Shown: positions 46,813 through 55,495, counted from the first letter of the stretch. The stretch is DNA of 64,000 nt from Flexithrix dorotheae DSM 6795 (GCF_000379765.1 NZ_KB903436.1:664-64663); one strand, 5' to 3'. Notes: a model not told the origin generated them from the letters alone. Numbers and translations: made by a program.

Positions 46813-47040
46813 TTATTCTGAGAGGAACATGGCTATTTCCTCAGTTTTTTGATAATCATTTGTTTTATATAACATATTACCATCAGTATCTGTAATCACG
46901 AAGAATGGTAACCCTACTTTTAACTCCAGGAAGCGGGAATCTTCCTTGTACTTTTCAAATACTTATGAAAGGTCGTAAGTTTTAAATTTAATATAGCACC
47001 ACTTACTATTAGACTCATGAAGTTGCGGATGTTCTTTCAT
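46813..47040 (-). pseudogene. Truncated thioredoxin-fold gene with internal stop
   Basis: The minus strand reads MKEHPQLHESNSKWCYIKF, then TAA at 46965-46963, then VFEKYKEDSRFLELKVGLPF and FVITDTDGNMLYKT to a TAA at 46815-46813. The second part has the thioredoxin cis-Pro region (GLPFFV), beta-hairpin and final helix, but the CxxC-bearing N-terminus is missing. The fragment is in frame with the ArsM stop codon 15 bp upstream. It lies between arsM and the ArsC-like gene, where a redox partner would be expected, so an accessory reductase has probably been lost. Confidence 0.65.
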
Positions 47041-47055
47041 TAGCAGCCTAAAAAA

Positions 47056-47946
47056 TTAACAACATCCCGATCCTGGTGCACAGGAATTTTCAGGGCTTTG
47101 AAGCGCTGAAAGTTTGATTTTGGATTTTGTTGATTGACCTCCGGGTTTCTCTGCATAGACAGTTATACTAAAAATGCCTGTCTCCCCTTTATTAAAATCT
47201 GATATTTTCTGGTCAGATAGGTACTTGCTTAATATGTCCTCTGGAATACTGATAGGTTTTTCTTTTTGTATAACAATATGCTGAAATCCCATTTCCTTAA
47301 TATAATTCAGGTATTCTTCTTTTTGAATCGCCCCCGCCACACAACCCGCATACATTTCTGCATCAGCACGCAAAGCTTCTGGTAATTCCCCAACCAAAAC
47401 AATGTCCGAAATACTAAAGTGGCCACCAGGTTTTAAAACTCTGAAAATTTCCCCAATCACCTTTTGCTTATCGGGTACAAGGTTAAGCACACAATTACTT
47501 ACAATTACATCTGCCACATCCTCATTTACAGGCATATTGTCTATGTCACCTTCCCTAAATTCTACATTATTAAAGCCTAGTTTTTCTGCATTTGCCCGGG
47601 CTTTTTGAATCATAGCCGGAGTAAAATCTATCCCGATAACTTTTCCTTCAACTCCTGTTTCGTGACGTGCCACAAAACAATCATTACCTGCACCTGAGCC
47701 TAAATCAATTACTGTATCTCCTCTTTGAATTTTGGCAAATTGAGTAGGCAGCCCGCAACCTAATCCCAAATCCGCTTCTTCTACATAGCCTTCTGTTCCT
47801 GTATAATCATCCATCATGATATTATATACCTTATTGGATGAAGGGGTAGCCCCACAGCAGGAGGAAGCATTTTCTGCTTTTTCCTGGTTAGCTATTTCAC
47901 TATACTTTTCTTTGACTACATTTTTTAATTTTTGCTCAGTATTCAT
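47056..47946 (-). CDS. arsM: Arsenite S-adenosylmethionine methyltransferase ArsM
   Basis: 296 residues. The SAM-binding motif I is VIDLGSGAGNDC (79-90) and the post-I acid is in GIDFTP. The conserved arsenic-binding cysteines of the family are accounted for by the SCC at 29-31, the Cys in SNCVLN (152) and in AGCVAGA (202). The tail GSGCC may add a metal site. It methylates As(III) to volatile or extruded species. No arsR or arsB is present in the window. A perfect 38-bp palindrome and a related half-motif lie upstream. Confidence 0.9.
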   Translation of the reverse strand: MNTEQKLKNVVKEKYSEIANQEKAENASSCCGATPSSNKVYNIMMDDYTGTEGYVEEADLGLGCGLPTQFAKIQRGDTVIDLGSGAGNDCFVARHETGVEGKVIGIDFTPAMIQKARANAEKLGFNNVEFREGDIDNMPVNEDVADVIVSNCVLNLVPDKQKVIGEIFRVLKPGGHFSISDIVLVGELPEALRADAEMYAGCVAGAIQKEEYLNYIKEMGFQHIVIQKEKPISIPEDILSKYLSDQKISDFNKGETGIFSITVYAEKPGGQSTKSKIKLSALQSPENSCAPGSGCC

Positions 47947-48056
47947 AATTTTATGTTATTGCAATATAACGATAATATTAAATAAATTTTTTTACCAGCA
48001 TTCACCTGATAAACTTATGTTGCTTCAATTTGATAAAAATTATTATCCAGTAAAAG

Positions 48057-48094
48057 AACATTATTTCATTGCAATATTGCAATGAAATAATGTT
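48057..48094. repeat. 38-bp perfect palindrome upstream of arsM
   Basis: The two 19-base halves (48057-48075 and 48076-48094) are exactly complementary around the core ATTGCAATATTGCAAT. The 10-mer ATTGCAATAT recurs at 47958-47967, 11 bp before the arsM start codon. This supports an operator role. On the minus strand the stem is followed by CTTTT, so a terminator for the preceding small gene is the alternative. Confidence 0.6.
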
Positions 48095-48174
48095 TAAAAC
48101 AAATTTTCGAACAATTAATTTTTCCATTGGTTTTAAATCACTTTTTCAGGTGAAAAGATTTATGGGTTTGGGGA

Positions 48175-48387
48175 TTACTCCAATATGTTAATTTGAATTC
48201 CCATCTTTTCAGAAATAGCCTCAATTTCAGTTTTGTTTAGCTCATTTTCATAGACTATCCTGAATATTTTGTCACAATCTTCCAGGTCAAAATTAATCTG
48301 CAAATCGGGAAAGTGGGACAAAATAGTTTTTTCAAGCTCTTTAGCCCGATGAGTACTCGATAAATTTGTGCGGTATACTTCAACCAT
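48175..48387 (-). CDS. Small conserved hypothetical protein (HMA-like size)
   Basis: 70 residues, MVEVYRTNLS start, soluble, one Cys (LEDCDKIFRI), predicted beta-alpha-beta-beta-alpha-beta pattern of a ferredoxin-like/HMA fold without a CxxC. The codon use and spacing (15 bp after the NTF2-like gene) look like a real gene in the small stress cluster. No function can be assigned. Confidence 0.6.
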   Translation of the reverse strand: MVEVYRTNLSSTHRAKELEKTILSHFPDLQINFDLEDCDKIFRIVYENELNKTEIEAISEKMGIQINILE

Positions 48388-48402
48388 TTTTAATTACACA
48401 CG

Positions 48403-48780
48403 TCAAATTTTGATTACGAAAGATTTTATTTCATTCAAAACTTTTGAGCCGGCACTTTGGAATTTATAGATATCGCAAAAGGCATATGTTCCTCCTTCCA
48501 TCACTATCCATCCATTTGCCGCACCTTCATTTCCATGAGTGATGATCGAATCAATTATCAACTCTTTAGCTTTTGGATATTCCTGCATTTCCTTAATTTT
48601 TTCTTTAAAGGCTGCTTTGCCATTCAAATCAAAATCTCCATAAACACACCATTTTATATTTTCTCCGGCATGGTCTATTAGAAAGGAAGCATTGCCTTCA
48701 GCAAATGCAATATTGAAATCCCTTATAAAGGCTTTTTTAGGGGAATTTCCGCAATCTGGTTTTATGTTGATTTTAGTCAT
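48403..48780 (-). CDS. NTF2-like/SnoaL-like small protein
   Basis: 125 residues with the cone-shaped NTF2 pattern: an N-terminal helix (FIRDFNIAFAEGNASFLIDHA), then WCVYGDFDLNGKAAFKEKIKEM, and beta strands ending in YAFCDIYKFQ and IKSFVIKI. The pocket may bind a small hydrophobic ligand. It lies in a minus-strand run with VOC and DoxX-like genes, a common detoxification-type grouping in Bacteroidota. Confidence 0.75.
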   Translation of the reverse strand: MTKINIKPDCGNSPKKAFIRDFNIAFAEGNASFLIDHAGENIKWCVYGDFDLNGKAAFKEKIKEMQEYPKAKELIIDSIITHGNEGAANGWIVMEGGTYAFCDIYKFQSAGSKVLNEIKSFVIKI

Positions 48781-48795
48781 AATTATATTTTAGGT

Positions 48796-48921
48796 TCAAT
48801 CATGCTGAATTTTACTTACTCCAATTACTGCAGCGTAGGACTGATCCAGCTTATCATCTTTTACCAGAAGCAGCCCACCGTTTATTGAAGCAGTGGGTGC
48901 TCCGGGTTCATACTGATTCAT
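48796..48921 (-). CDS. 41-residue hypothetical protein
   Basis: An open frame starts at the ATG immediately after the stop of the VOC gene (TAAATG) and ends 15 bp before the NTF2-like gene. It encodes MNQYEPGAPTASINGGLLLV and a tail rich in Asp/Lys. The tight packing supports translation, but it could also be the remnant of a longer gene. No relatives recognised. Confidence 0.35.
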   Translation of the reverse strand: MNQYEPGAPTASINGGLLLVKDDKLDQSYAAVIGVSKIQHD

Positions 48922-49374
48922 TTAATTTTGGTAAGCTTCTTCTAATTCAGCCACAATAATTTTACTCATTTTCATCATTGCATTCACCACCTTTTTGGCT
49001 TTTTCAGCATTTGGGTCGTTGGATAGCCTAATCAGGATTTCTGGAATGATCTGCCAACGCACTCCGTATTTGTCCTGTAACCATCCACACATGGAGGCTT
49101 TACCACCGTCATTGATAAAAGTATTCCAGTAGTAATCTACCTCTTCCTGATCTTTACAGTCTACATAAAAGGAAATTGCATCATTGAAAGCATCATGTGG
49201 TCCGGCTTCCAGAATAGAAAAGCGTTGATTACATAACTCAAATGTGGTGACCATTGGCACTTGAGAGATAATTCTGGAATCAGGGAAAATATTAGTGTAG
49301 TATTCAGCTCCCTCTCGTCCATTGGTTTCAAACCAAAGAAAAGGGGTAATTTTGGGGTGATTAATTTTAGCCAT
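48922..49374 (-). CDS. PhnB-like VOC-superfamily protein
   Basis: About 150 residues with the glyoxalase/bleomycin-resistance (VOC) fold in the PhnB/3-demethylubiquinone-like subgroup: PFLWFETNGREGAEYYTNIF, FSILEAGPHDAFNDAISFYV and GWLQDKYGVRWQIIPE. Metal ligands typical of true glyoxalases are not all present. The start at 49374 (MAKINHP) leaves 2 bp after the preceding VOC gene; the longer start at 49395 would overlap it. Confidence 0.83.
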   Translation of the reverse strand: MAKINHPKITPFLWFETNGREGAEYYTNIFPDSRIISQVPMVTTFELCNQRFSILEAGPHDAFNDAISFYVDCKDQEEVDYYWNTFINDGGKASMCGWLQDKYGVRWQIIPEILIRLSNDPNAEKAKKVVNAMMKMSKIIVAELEEAYQN

Positions 49375-49376
49375 GA

Positions 49377-49814
49377 TTAGATTTTTTCTTCGCAATTAAA
49401 CATCCATTGAACACCATATTTATCTGTACAGGAACCAAAATAATCTCCCCAAAACATTTCAGCGAGTTCCATTGTAATCACTCCACCTTCAGAAAGTTCC
49501 TCAAAGAGTCTTTTTGTTTCTTTTCTGGTATCTGGCTGAAGATTGATACTCATATTATTTCCGAAATTCAGGTTGAAACCCATAGATTCCGGAGCATCCG
49601 TGCCCATGAGTATATGTCCTCCGGTAATCGGTAACATAATATGCATCACCAGGTTTTTATCTCCCTCTGCCAATGGAGGCATACCTTCTTGTGGTGGAGT
49701 ATCCTTAAATCTGGTGATTTCACCAATCAGATCAGTTTGAAATACCTTTTTATAGAAATTAAATGCTTCCTCTGTGTTTCGTGAAAAATTAAGATACGTA
49801 CTTACGCTTGCCAT
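49377..49814 (-). CDS. PhnB-like VOC-superfamily protein
   Basis: 145 residues, PhnB-type VOC fold: YLNFSRNTEEAFNFYKKVF, HIMLPITGGHILMGTD and MFWGDYFGSCTDKYGVQWM. It is a relative of the next VOC gene, and both share the KYGV-W-W terminal strand. The two may form a heterodimer or be a duplication. The gene follows the DoxX-like gene by 4 bp. Confidence 0.85.
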   Translation of the reverse strand: MASVSTYLNFSRNTEEAFNFYKKVFQTDLIGEITRFKDTPPQEGMPPLAEGDKNLVMHIMLPITGGHILMGTDAPESMGFNLNFGNNMSINLQPDTRKETKRLFEELSEGGVITMELAEMFWGDYFGSCTDKYGVQWMFNCEEKI

Positions 49815-49818
49815 AATA

Positions 49819-50202
49819 TTATTTTTTAAATGTGAAAATGCTTTTAACTTGTGGGTTTCTTAAAAGTAAGCCACCCCATGCCAGTATCCCGATATAGACG
49901 GGAAACAATACATGTGAAAATAAAGGATTGTCTACCCGAAGGTTTGAGGCGATTGCTCCACCAAAAAATCCGGTCATTAATATGGCCCCTAAAATTGCAG
50001 TGCGTGGAATTAAATATAAAATGGTAACCACTAGCGAAAGGAGACCCATGGTAAGAATATGATGTACTGGCCATCCCAACTCAGAAGTGGTGTCTATAAC
50101 TTCTTGCGGGCGGATAAATTTAAATAAGGTATCCATAAGCATAAAGGCTATCACCAAACCACTCATGATCATGCCTAAAGTTGATTTTTTTAGTTTATTC
50201 AT
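49819..50202 (-). CDS. DoxX-like membrane protein
   Basis: 127 residues with four hydrophobic helices: MIMSGLVIAFMLMDTLFKF, the MGLLSLVVTILYLIP region, AILGAILMTGFFGGAIASNL and VLFPVYIGILAWGGLLL. FFGGAIASNLRV is typical of DoxX_2 proteins. It is the first gene of the minus-strand VOC/VOC/NTF2 series and lies opposite the GlxA-type regulator, which probably controls the set. Confidence 0.83.
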   Translation of the reverse strand: MNKLKKSTLGMIMSGLVIAFMLMDTLFKFIRPQEVIDTTSELGWPVHHILTMGLLSLVVTILYLIPRTAILGAILMTGFFGGAIASNLRVDNPLFSHVLFPVYIGILAWGGLLLRNPQVKSIFTFKK

Positions 50203-50231
50203 TTGGTTAGTTTTGAGTAAAATATACTATA

Positions 50232-50239
50232 CAAATATA
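50232..50239 (-). promoter_or_regulatory. -7 promoter box of the DoxX/VOC operon
   Basis: TATATTTG on the minus strand, about 30 bp before the DoxX-like start codon. No TTG at -33, as expected for a promoter needing an activator. Confidence 0.4.
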
Positions 50240-50268
50240 CCTTGGGCCAGCATGAATGATACCTTGCA

Positions 50269-50298
50269 ATTGCGACTAATTAAGGGGTTGATTGCGAC
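50269..50298. promoter_or_regulatory. Direct-repeat operator candidate for the AraC-type regulator
   Basis: ATTGCGAC occurs at 50269-50276 and again at 50291-50298, a 22-bp period (two helical turns), as AraC-family activators prefer. The pair lies 30 bp upstream of the DoxX -7 box and 45 bp before the regulator's start. Confidence 0.5.
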
Positions 50299-50342
50299 AT
50301 TCAGAATTGATATCTTAGCTGACTTATAATTTGACATTCCAT

Positions 50343-51326
50343 ATGAAACACATCTCTATTCTTATCCCAAAAGGTCAATTTAGTATTGTCAATATTGCAG
50401 GGACTTTTCAAATCCTAAACTGGGCAAATGACATGTTTTTTCAACAAGCCAGAAAAAGACTGTTTGAAATTGAATTTGTTGGTCATCACAAACCTTCCAA
50501 TGACTCAAACGGGTTCTTCAGTGTAATGCCTTCCAAAACACTGGACCAGGTAGAAAAGACTGATTTAATTGTTGTTCCTGCAGTTCATGAGGATCATGCC
50601 AAAGCCATTGAAATGAATGAGAAAGTTATCAGTTGGATACGCCAGCAATACACCAATGGAGCTGAAATTGCTGCGTATTGTATCGGTGTATTTCTTTTAG
50701 CCGAAACCGGACTTTTGAATGGCAAAACATGTTCTACCCATTGGGGAGAAGCTGTACATTTGCAGGAAATGTTTCCAGAAATTAAAGTGCAATCTGAGAA
50801 GATCATTACCGAATGTGAAGGATTATACACAAGCGGAGGAGCTTATGCCTTTACCAATCTGGCCATATATCTGATCGAAAAGTACGGGGGAAGAGAACTG
50901 GCAATTCTGACTGCTAAGGCTTTTATGATTGATGTTGATAAAAATGATCAATCTCTCTTTGCCATGTTTATTGGGCAAAAACAACATCAGGATGAAATGG
51001 TGCTTGAGGTTCAGGAAATGATAGAAAAAGATTTTAAAGAACAGCTGAATGTAGAGCAAATAGCGAGAACAAAAGCCACTAACCGCAGAACACTAGAACG
51101 CAGGTTTAGAGCAGCTACAGGCAATTCAGTTATCCAATATCTACAGAGGGTCAGGATAGAATCTGCCAAAAAGTTGTTGGAGCGCGAAAATAGTAATATC
51201 ATGGACACTATGTTTTTAGTGGGCTACAGTGACAGCAAGGCCTTTCGGGAAGTATTCAGGAAACATGTGGGGATTAGCCCCTCCGAGTATCGAAAAAAGT
51301 TTGCGGCTGCGGTTTCACTGGGATAG
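50343..51326 (+). CDS. GlxA-type transcriptional regulator (DJ-1/PfpI domain plus AraC HTH)
   Basis: About 327 residues with an N-terminal class-I-glutamine-amidotransferase-like domain (~5-190), with AAYCIGVFLLAETGLLNG at the nucleophile-elbow position. A C-terminal AraC helix-turn-helix (~235-325) includes VEQIARTKATNRRTLERRF and MFLVGYSDSKAFREVFRKHV. ATG at 50343 is preferred to the TTG at 50331. Divergent from the DoxX/VOC genes, with an apparent two-turn direct repeat in the 140-bp gap. Confidence 0.9.
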   Translation: MKHISILIPKGQFSIVNIAGTFQILNWANDMFFQQARKRLFEIEFVGHHKPSNDSNGFFSVMPSKTLDQVEKTDLIVVPAVHEDHAKAIEMNEKVISWIRQQYTNGAEIAAYCIGVFLLAETGLLNGKTCSTHWGEAVHLQEMFPEIKVQSEKIITECEGLYTSGGAYAFTNLAIYLIEKYGGRELAILTAKAFMIDVDKNDQSLFAMFIGQKQHQDEMVLEVQEMIEKDFKEQLNVEQIARTKATNRRTLERRFRAATGNSVIQYLQRVRIESAKKLLERENSNIMDTMFLVGYSDSKAFREVFRKHVGISPSEYRKKFAAAVSLG

Positions 51327-51720
51327 AATGGACTAGAAAGATTTTACGTTTATTCCGCTGATAAATAACGCAAAACAGGAGCTACTGGATAAAATAGGCA
51401 GGATATACCCAGTAAATTGAATTGTAGATCATTCCCTTCAAATCTGTAGAAAGCTTTCCACAATCATGCTTTCATTGCCCCTGCTAATAAACTGTAAGCC
51501 CCTCATTTACAACCTTCTGGCAAATATCGATTGGGATTCCCGGCCATGGCATATTCTTTTCTTCAGTAATTGTAAATGATGATTTTAAATCATTTGACCC
51601 AAATTATTGGAACAGGAGCAAAATTGATGGAGATTTTTTTGAACTGACTTTTCCAGGTAGCTATTTTTTGAATTTGCGCATTCAATAAGTGAAGAATTCA
51701 ATCTCCAGGTTTGGGTATAA
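51327..51720. other. 394-bp intergenic region, no gene seen
   Basis: Between the GlxA-type gene and the first BON gene. AT-rich, with no convincing coding sequence, terminator or consensus promoter. It presumably carries the stress-module promoter. Confidence 0.4.
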
Positions 51721-53277
51721 ATGTTAAACTTTAAAGCCAAAGTTATGGAACCAGAAGATACATTAAAAAACACATTCAATCATATTATTCAGTTTATAAG
51801 GGAACATCCTCAAATATTTATCTTGTTAGTTTCCCTTTGTTTTGCTTTTTCCAGTGTTGCACAGCAACGGGAAATGGATGACGAACAAATAGTATTGGTT
51901 CTGGAATCTCAATTTGCAAAAAGTCAGGGGATTCCTGAAAACAATATTGATATTATTTCCGAAGACGGTATTGTTTCACTTTCCGGTCATGTCAATAATC
52001 TGCTGGTGAAAAGAGAAGCAAGAGAAGTAACCATGTCTATTCGTGGTGTAGTTGGGGTAATAGATAGAATGGAAGTGAAAAATAAAGTAGTTGCTGATGA
52101 TAAAATAAAGGAGAATATTAAAAGTGCAATTTCCAAGAATCCTGCAACCAAAAATTATAAAGTAAATATCAGTGTGAATGATGGAGTGGTCACCCTGGGG
52201 GGAAAAGTAGATTCATGGCAGGAAAAGGAACTTACTGAAATGTTGGCCGAAAAAGTAATTGGTGTAAGATCAATTGAGAATAACCTCATTTTTACTGCTA
52301 CAGCAGATAGATCAGATTTTGATTTAAAACAAGATATCTGGTATAATTTGAAATGGGATAGAAGAATTGATGAAAACCTTATTGAAATCAAAGTGAATGA
52401 TGGAGTAGTTTTTATTTCGGGTAAAGTTGGAAGTGCCTGGGAGAAAAACTGGGTAGGCCTGAAATCCTGGATCAATGGAGTAGAAAAAGTAGATGTCTCG
52501 GGTCTGAAAGTCCGGGAAAAGTATAGCCAGGATGAAATCAGAGAGGAAGTCATTACCATTGTGCCGGATACTGAAATCCGAAAAGCAGTAGAAAATGTAT
52601 TTCAAATCGATCCAAGAGTGAAACGGGAAAAAATAAAAATCACGGTAAAAAACGGTGAAGTTTTACTAAGTGGAAAGGTAAATAGTCTTCAGGCGAAAAA
52701 TGCCGCAGCAGATGATGCCAATAACATAGTCGGAGTATGGAAAGTGAATAATTTGCTTAAAGTACAGCCATCAATCATTCCCGATAATAAACAATTGGTA
52801 AGCGATGTAGAGTGGGTATTAAATCAAAACCCCTATCTGGAAGACATTGAAGTACACGTTTTTGCCGAAAATGGGAAAATTACTTTGCAGGGGGCAGTGG
52901 ATGCTCAATTTGAAGTTGACTTAGCGGAGGAACTGGCTATGGATGTCGATGGTGTCCTTTCTGTTCAAAATAACCTGATTGTGGATTCCAACCTGATGCC
53001 AAAGGATTTTACCTATCACAATTATTACAGGAGCTATATGCCCGGACCTTACCAGGTTTTAGGCATTAATGACAAAGAAATTAAAGATGACATTGAAGAA
53101 CAAATCTGGTGGTCGCCTTTTATAAATCCTGAAAATATTAAGGTAGAAGTAAACGAAGGTAGGGCTCTGCTTACCGGTAAAGTAAACTCAAGTCAGGAAA
53201 AGCAGTATGCCACCATCAATGCCCTTGAAGCGGGAGCCCTGGCAGTTGACAACAGGCTGAAAGTCAGCAAAAACTGA
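51721..53277 (+). CDS. Exported protein with six BON domains (first copy)
   Basis: 518 residues. A hydrophobic export segment (~31-48, IFILLVSLCFAFSSVAQQ) follows a rather long N-region; the Met at residue 9 is an alternative start. Six BON repeats follow at ~53-120, 126-192, 200-265, 284-348, 355-422 and 451-516, each with the DGVV-L-GKV-S-W strand-turn pattern. BON domains bind phospholipid or stabilise the envelope (OsmY, Kbp). It is paralogous to the protein at 56704. A 60-bp gap leads to the stress-protein gene. Confidence 0.88.
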   Translation: MLNFKAKVMEPEDTLKNTFNHIIQFIREHPQIFILLVSLCFAFSSVAQQREMDDEQIVLVLESQFAKSQGIPENNIDIISEDGIVSLSGHVNNLLVKREAREVTMSIRGVVGVIDRMEVKNKVVADDKIKENIKSAISKNPATKNYKVNISVNDGVVTLGGKVDSWQEKELTEMLAEKVIGVRSIENNLIFTATADRSDFDLKQDIWYNLKWDRRIDENLIEIKVNDGVVFISGKVGSAWEKNWVGLKSWINGVEKVDVSGLKVREKYSQDEIREEVITIVPDTEIRKAVENVFQIDPRVKREKIKITVKNGEVLLSGKVNSLQAKNAAADDANNIVGVWKVNNLLKVQPSIIPDNKQLVSDVEWVLNQNPYLEDIEVHVFAENGKITLQGAVDAQFEVDLAEELAMDVDGVLSVQNNLIVDSNLMPKDFTYHNYYRSYMPGPYQVLGINDKEIKDDIEEQIWWSPFINPENIKVEVNEGRALLTGKVNSSQEKQYATINALEAGALAVDNRLKVSKN

Positions 53278-53337
53278 TGTAAAGCATAACTGACTTTAAA
53301 CCAAAAAATTCAATAAAACCAAAACCTAAAAAAGAAA

Positions 53338-54198
53338 ATGGAAAAAGCAATTGTATATTTCGATCTCACAGATGAATCCAAAAAACTGGTGGAGTATGTG
53401 ATGCACCTGAAAAGGCTCATTCCCTTACAAATTCACCTGGTCTATAATCCCGTAATTTATGATTATGCCTTTTATCCGGTATCACCTGCAGGATTATATG
53501 ATCAATCTACATTTATTCCACCAATAACTGCCGATAAACAAGAACTGGAAGAAAGGATTCATGAATTTATAGATAATTCATCCTGTTGGGGAAAATCCGA
53601 ATTAAAAGAAAATTTAAAAATTGAAACGGGCGAATTGTTCAATGTCATTCAGGATTATAAAGATGAAGTAAATGCAACTTTTGTGATCATTCCTGAAATT
53701 GATGAACGAATCCTTTTGGAAAAGTTTTTCAACAATGAACAGTTTAAAATTATAGAAAAAGTAGATGTCCCTGTAATGGTAGTCCCAAGAGATTTCAAAT
53801 TTCAGCCCTTTAAATCCATAGTTTATGCTACAGATTTTCATAAGCGGGATAAAAAAGCCATACAGTTTTTATCCAGGCTGGCCATCCCTATAAATGCTCC
53901 AATTCATGTGGTGCACATAGCGGAATCTGAAAGTTCAGAAACCACTAAAAACATGGATAAGCTGCACAAAGAAGTTCAGGAACTCTTACAACATGATGCT
54001 AAATCCATAAATTTTGAATGTTTTGTGGGTGATCATGTCACGGCTGCCGTCCACCAGTTTGCACAAGAACGCGAGGCGGGAATAATAGCACTATTACAGC
54101 AGAAGGAAGGGTTTCTGGCCAGAGTACTGGGGCGAAGCACTACCGATAAAATGACGAAAAAAACGAATTTCCCCATTCTTGTTTTTAATAAAGATTAA
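53338..54198 (+). CDS. Tandem universal stress protein
   Basis: 286 residues with two Usp folds. The second (~155-286) is clearer: IVYATDFHKRDKKAIQFLSRL at its start and LLQQKEGFLARVLGRSTTDKM, with a partial ATP-loop G-x9-G-S/T. The first (~1-145) ends in DVPVMVVPRD. It probably senses nucleotide or stress state in the cytosol. It sits between a BON-protein gene and a baeRF gene at ~60-bp spacings, suggesting one operon. Confidence 0.83.
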   Translation: MEKAIVYFDLTDESKKLVEYVMHLKRLIPLQIHLVYNPVIYDYAFYPVSPAGLYDQSTFIPPITADKQELEERIHEFIDNSSCWGKSELKENLKIETGELFNVIQDYKDEVNATFVIIPEIDERILLEKFFNNEQFKIIEKVDVPVMVVPRDFKFQPFKSIVYATDFHKRDKKAIQFLSRLAIPINAPIHVVHIAESESSETTKNMDKLHKEVQELLQHDAKSINFECFVGDHVTAAVHQFAQEREAGIIALLQQKEGFLARVLGRSTTDKMTKKTNFPILVFNKD

Positions 54199-54260
54199 CC
54201 CGATTCAGTAAAATTTTATCCCAAAATTTATTGAATCTAATCAAAAATTATTTTAAAAAA

Positions 54261-55421
54261 ATGAATTTATTTAACAGAGAAGTATTTGAAAAACTTGCTG
54301 AAAAAGAAGAAGAAATTGCAGTCTCCTTATTTATTCCTACTACACGTGGTGGCCATGAAGTGTTAGAAGGAAAGGATGCCATCCATTTAAAAAATGAGCT
54401 GAGACAAGCCAAAAACCAATTGGTAGATATTTTTAAATTGACCGAACCGCAAGCCGAATCATTTTTAAAACCGGCTAGGAATTTAATGCGAAATGATGAA
54501 TTCTGGAGAGAACAAAGTGACGGCCTAGTCCTGTTTATTAGTGATAATGACATGAAGGATTTTTCCGTTCCGGTAAATTTCAGGCCTGAGGTTTATGTAT
54601 CCAACTATTTTTATCTAAGACCCCTGGTACCCATGGTCAACAAAAGAGAGAAATACTTCCTCTTGTTACTTAGCCAGAATCAAATTAAATTCTATGAATG
54701 TACCAAATATGCAATCACGGAGGTCATGATTAAAGATCTGGTTCCGGAGGGAATGCTGGAAGTAGTTGGGGAAGACTACAAGGAAAAAACATTGCAATCT
54801 CGTTCCGGACAGGGAGAATCAGGTGAAGCCATGTACCATGGACATAACGTAGCGAATGACAAGCACAATGAAGAACTGGAAAAATACATGCGTGCCATCG
54901 ATGAAGGATTAAATGAAATGCTCCATGATGAAAATGCCCCACTTGTAGTTTGTGCAGTTGATCATATATTTGCCGATTTCAAAAAGTATAGCAAATACAA
55001 CAATATTTTTCCAGAAAATATAAGTGGTAATCCCGAACACGAATCTATTCTGGAATTACATGAAAAGAGCGTAAATCTGCTAAAACCATTTTTTAATGAA
55101 GCACACCAACAGGCCTGGAAACAATTTGGGGAAAACGTACACCAGGAAAATACCTCCACAAGTATAGAAGAAATTCTGCCAAAGGCCATCAATGGCAGAG
55201 TAGAAACGCTTTTTGTAGGTAGTGGTTCGGACCGATATTTTGGAAAATACAGCCGGAAAAACAATACTATAACAAAGAACAAAATCCAATCTCCGGATAA
55301 TTATGAGTTAATCGACCTGGCTGCCAGAAAAACTATTGCTCAGGGAGGTAATGTGTATATTAAAGAAAAAGCAAACCTTTCTGGCCACGAACAAATCATG
55401 AATGCTTTCCTGCGGTATTAA
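54261..55421 (+). CDS. baeRF-family (bacterial eRF1-like) protein
   Basis: About 386 residues. The layout (SLFIPTTRGGHEVLEG start, DGLVLFISDN, VSNYFYLRPLVPMV, RYFGKY) matches the baeRF families related to archaeo-eukaryotic release factors aRF1/eRF1. Those are proposed to act on stalled ribosomes under stress. A central RSGQGESGEAMYHGHNVA (~181-198) lies where the release factors carry GGQ, but a true GGQ is absent. ATG at 54261 is preferred to the TTG at 54231. A strong terminator follows. The role is inferred from family, not shown by sequence. Confidence 0.75.
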   Translation: MNLFNREVFEKLAEKEEEIAVSLFIPTTRGGHEVLEGKDAIHLKNELRQAKNQLVDIFKLTEPQAESFLKPARNLMRNDEFWREQSDGLVLFISDNDMKDFSVPVNFRPEVYVSNYFYLRPLVPMVNKREKYFLLLLSQNQIKFYECTKYAITEVMIKDLVPEGMLEVVGEDYKEKTLQSRSGQGESGEAMYHGHNVANDKHNEELEKYMRAIDEGLNEMLHDENAPLVVCAVDHIFADFKKYSKYNNIFPENISGNPEHESILELHEKSVNLLKPFFNEAHQQAWKQFGENVHQENTSTSIEEILPKAINGRVETLFVGSGSDRYFGKYSRKNNTITKNKIQSPDNYELIDLAARKTIAQGGNVYIKEKANLSGHEQIMNAFLRY

Positions 55422-55460
55422 TCCGCAGCTTTCATAACCTGAATTTGATCTACATTTTTC

Positions 55461-55495
55461 AAAGGAATACGCATTATTGGGTATTCCTTTTTTTT
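55461..55495 (+). terminator. Intrinsic terminator of the BON-Usp-baeRF unit
   Basis: AAAGGAATAC (55461-55470) / GTATTCCTTT (55481-55490) with a 10-nt loop and a following T-run to 55495. Confidence 0.85.
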
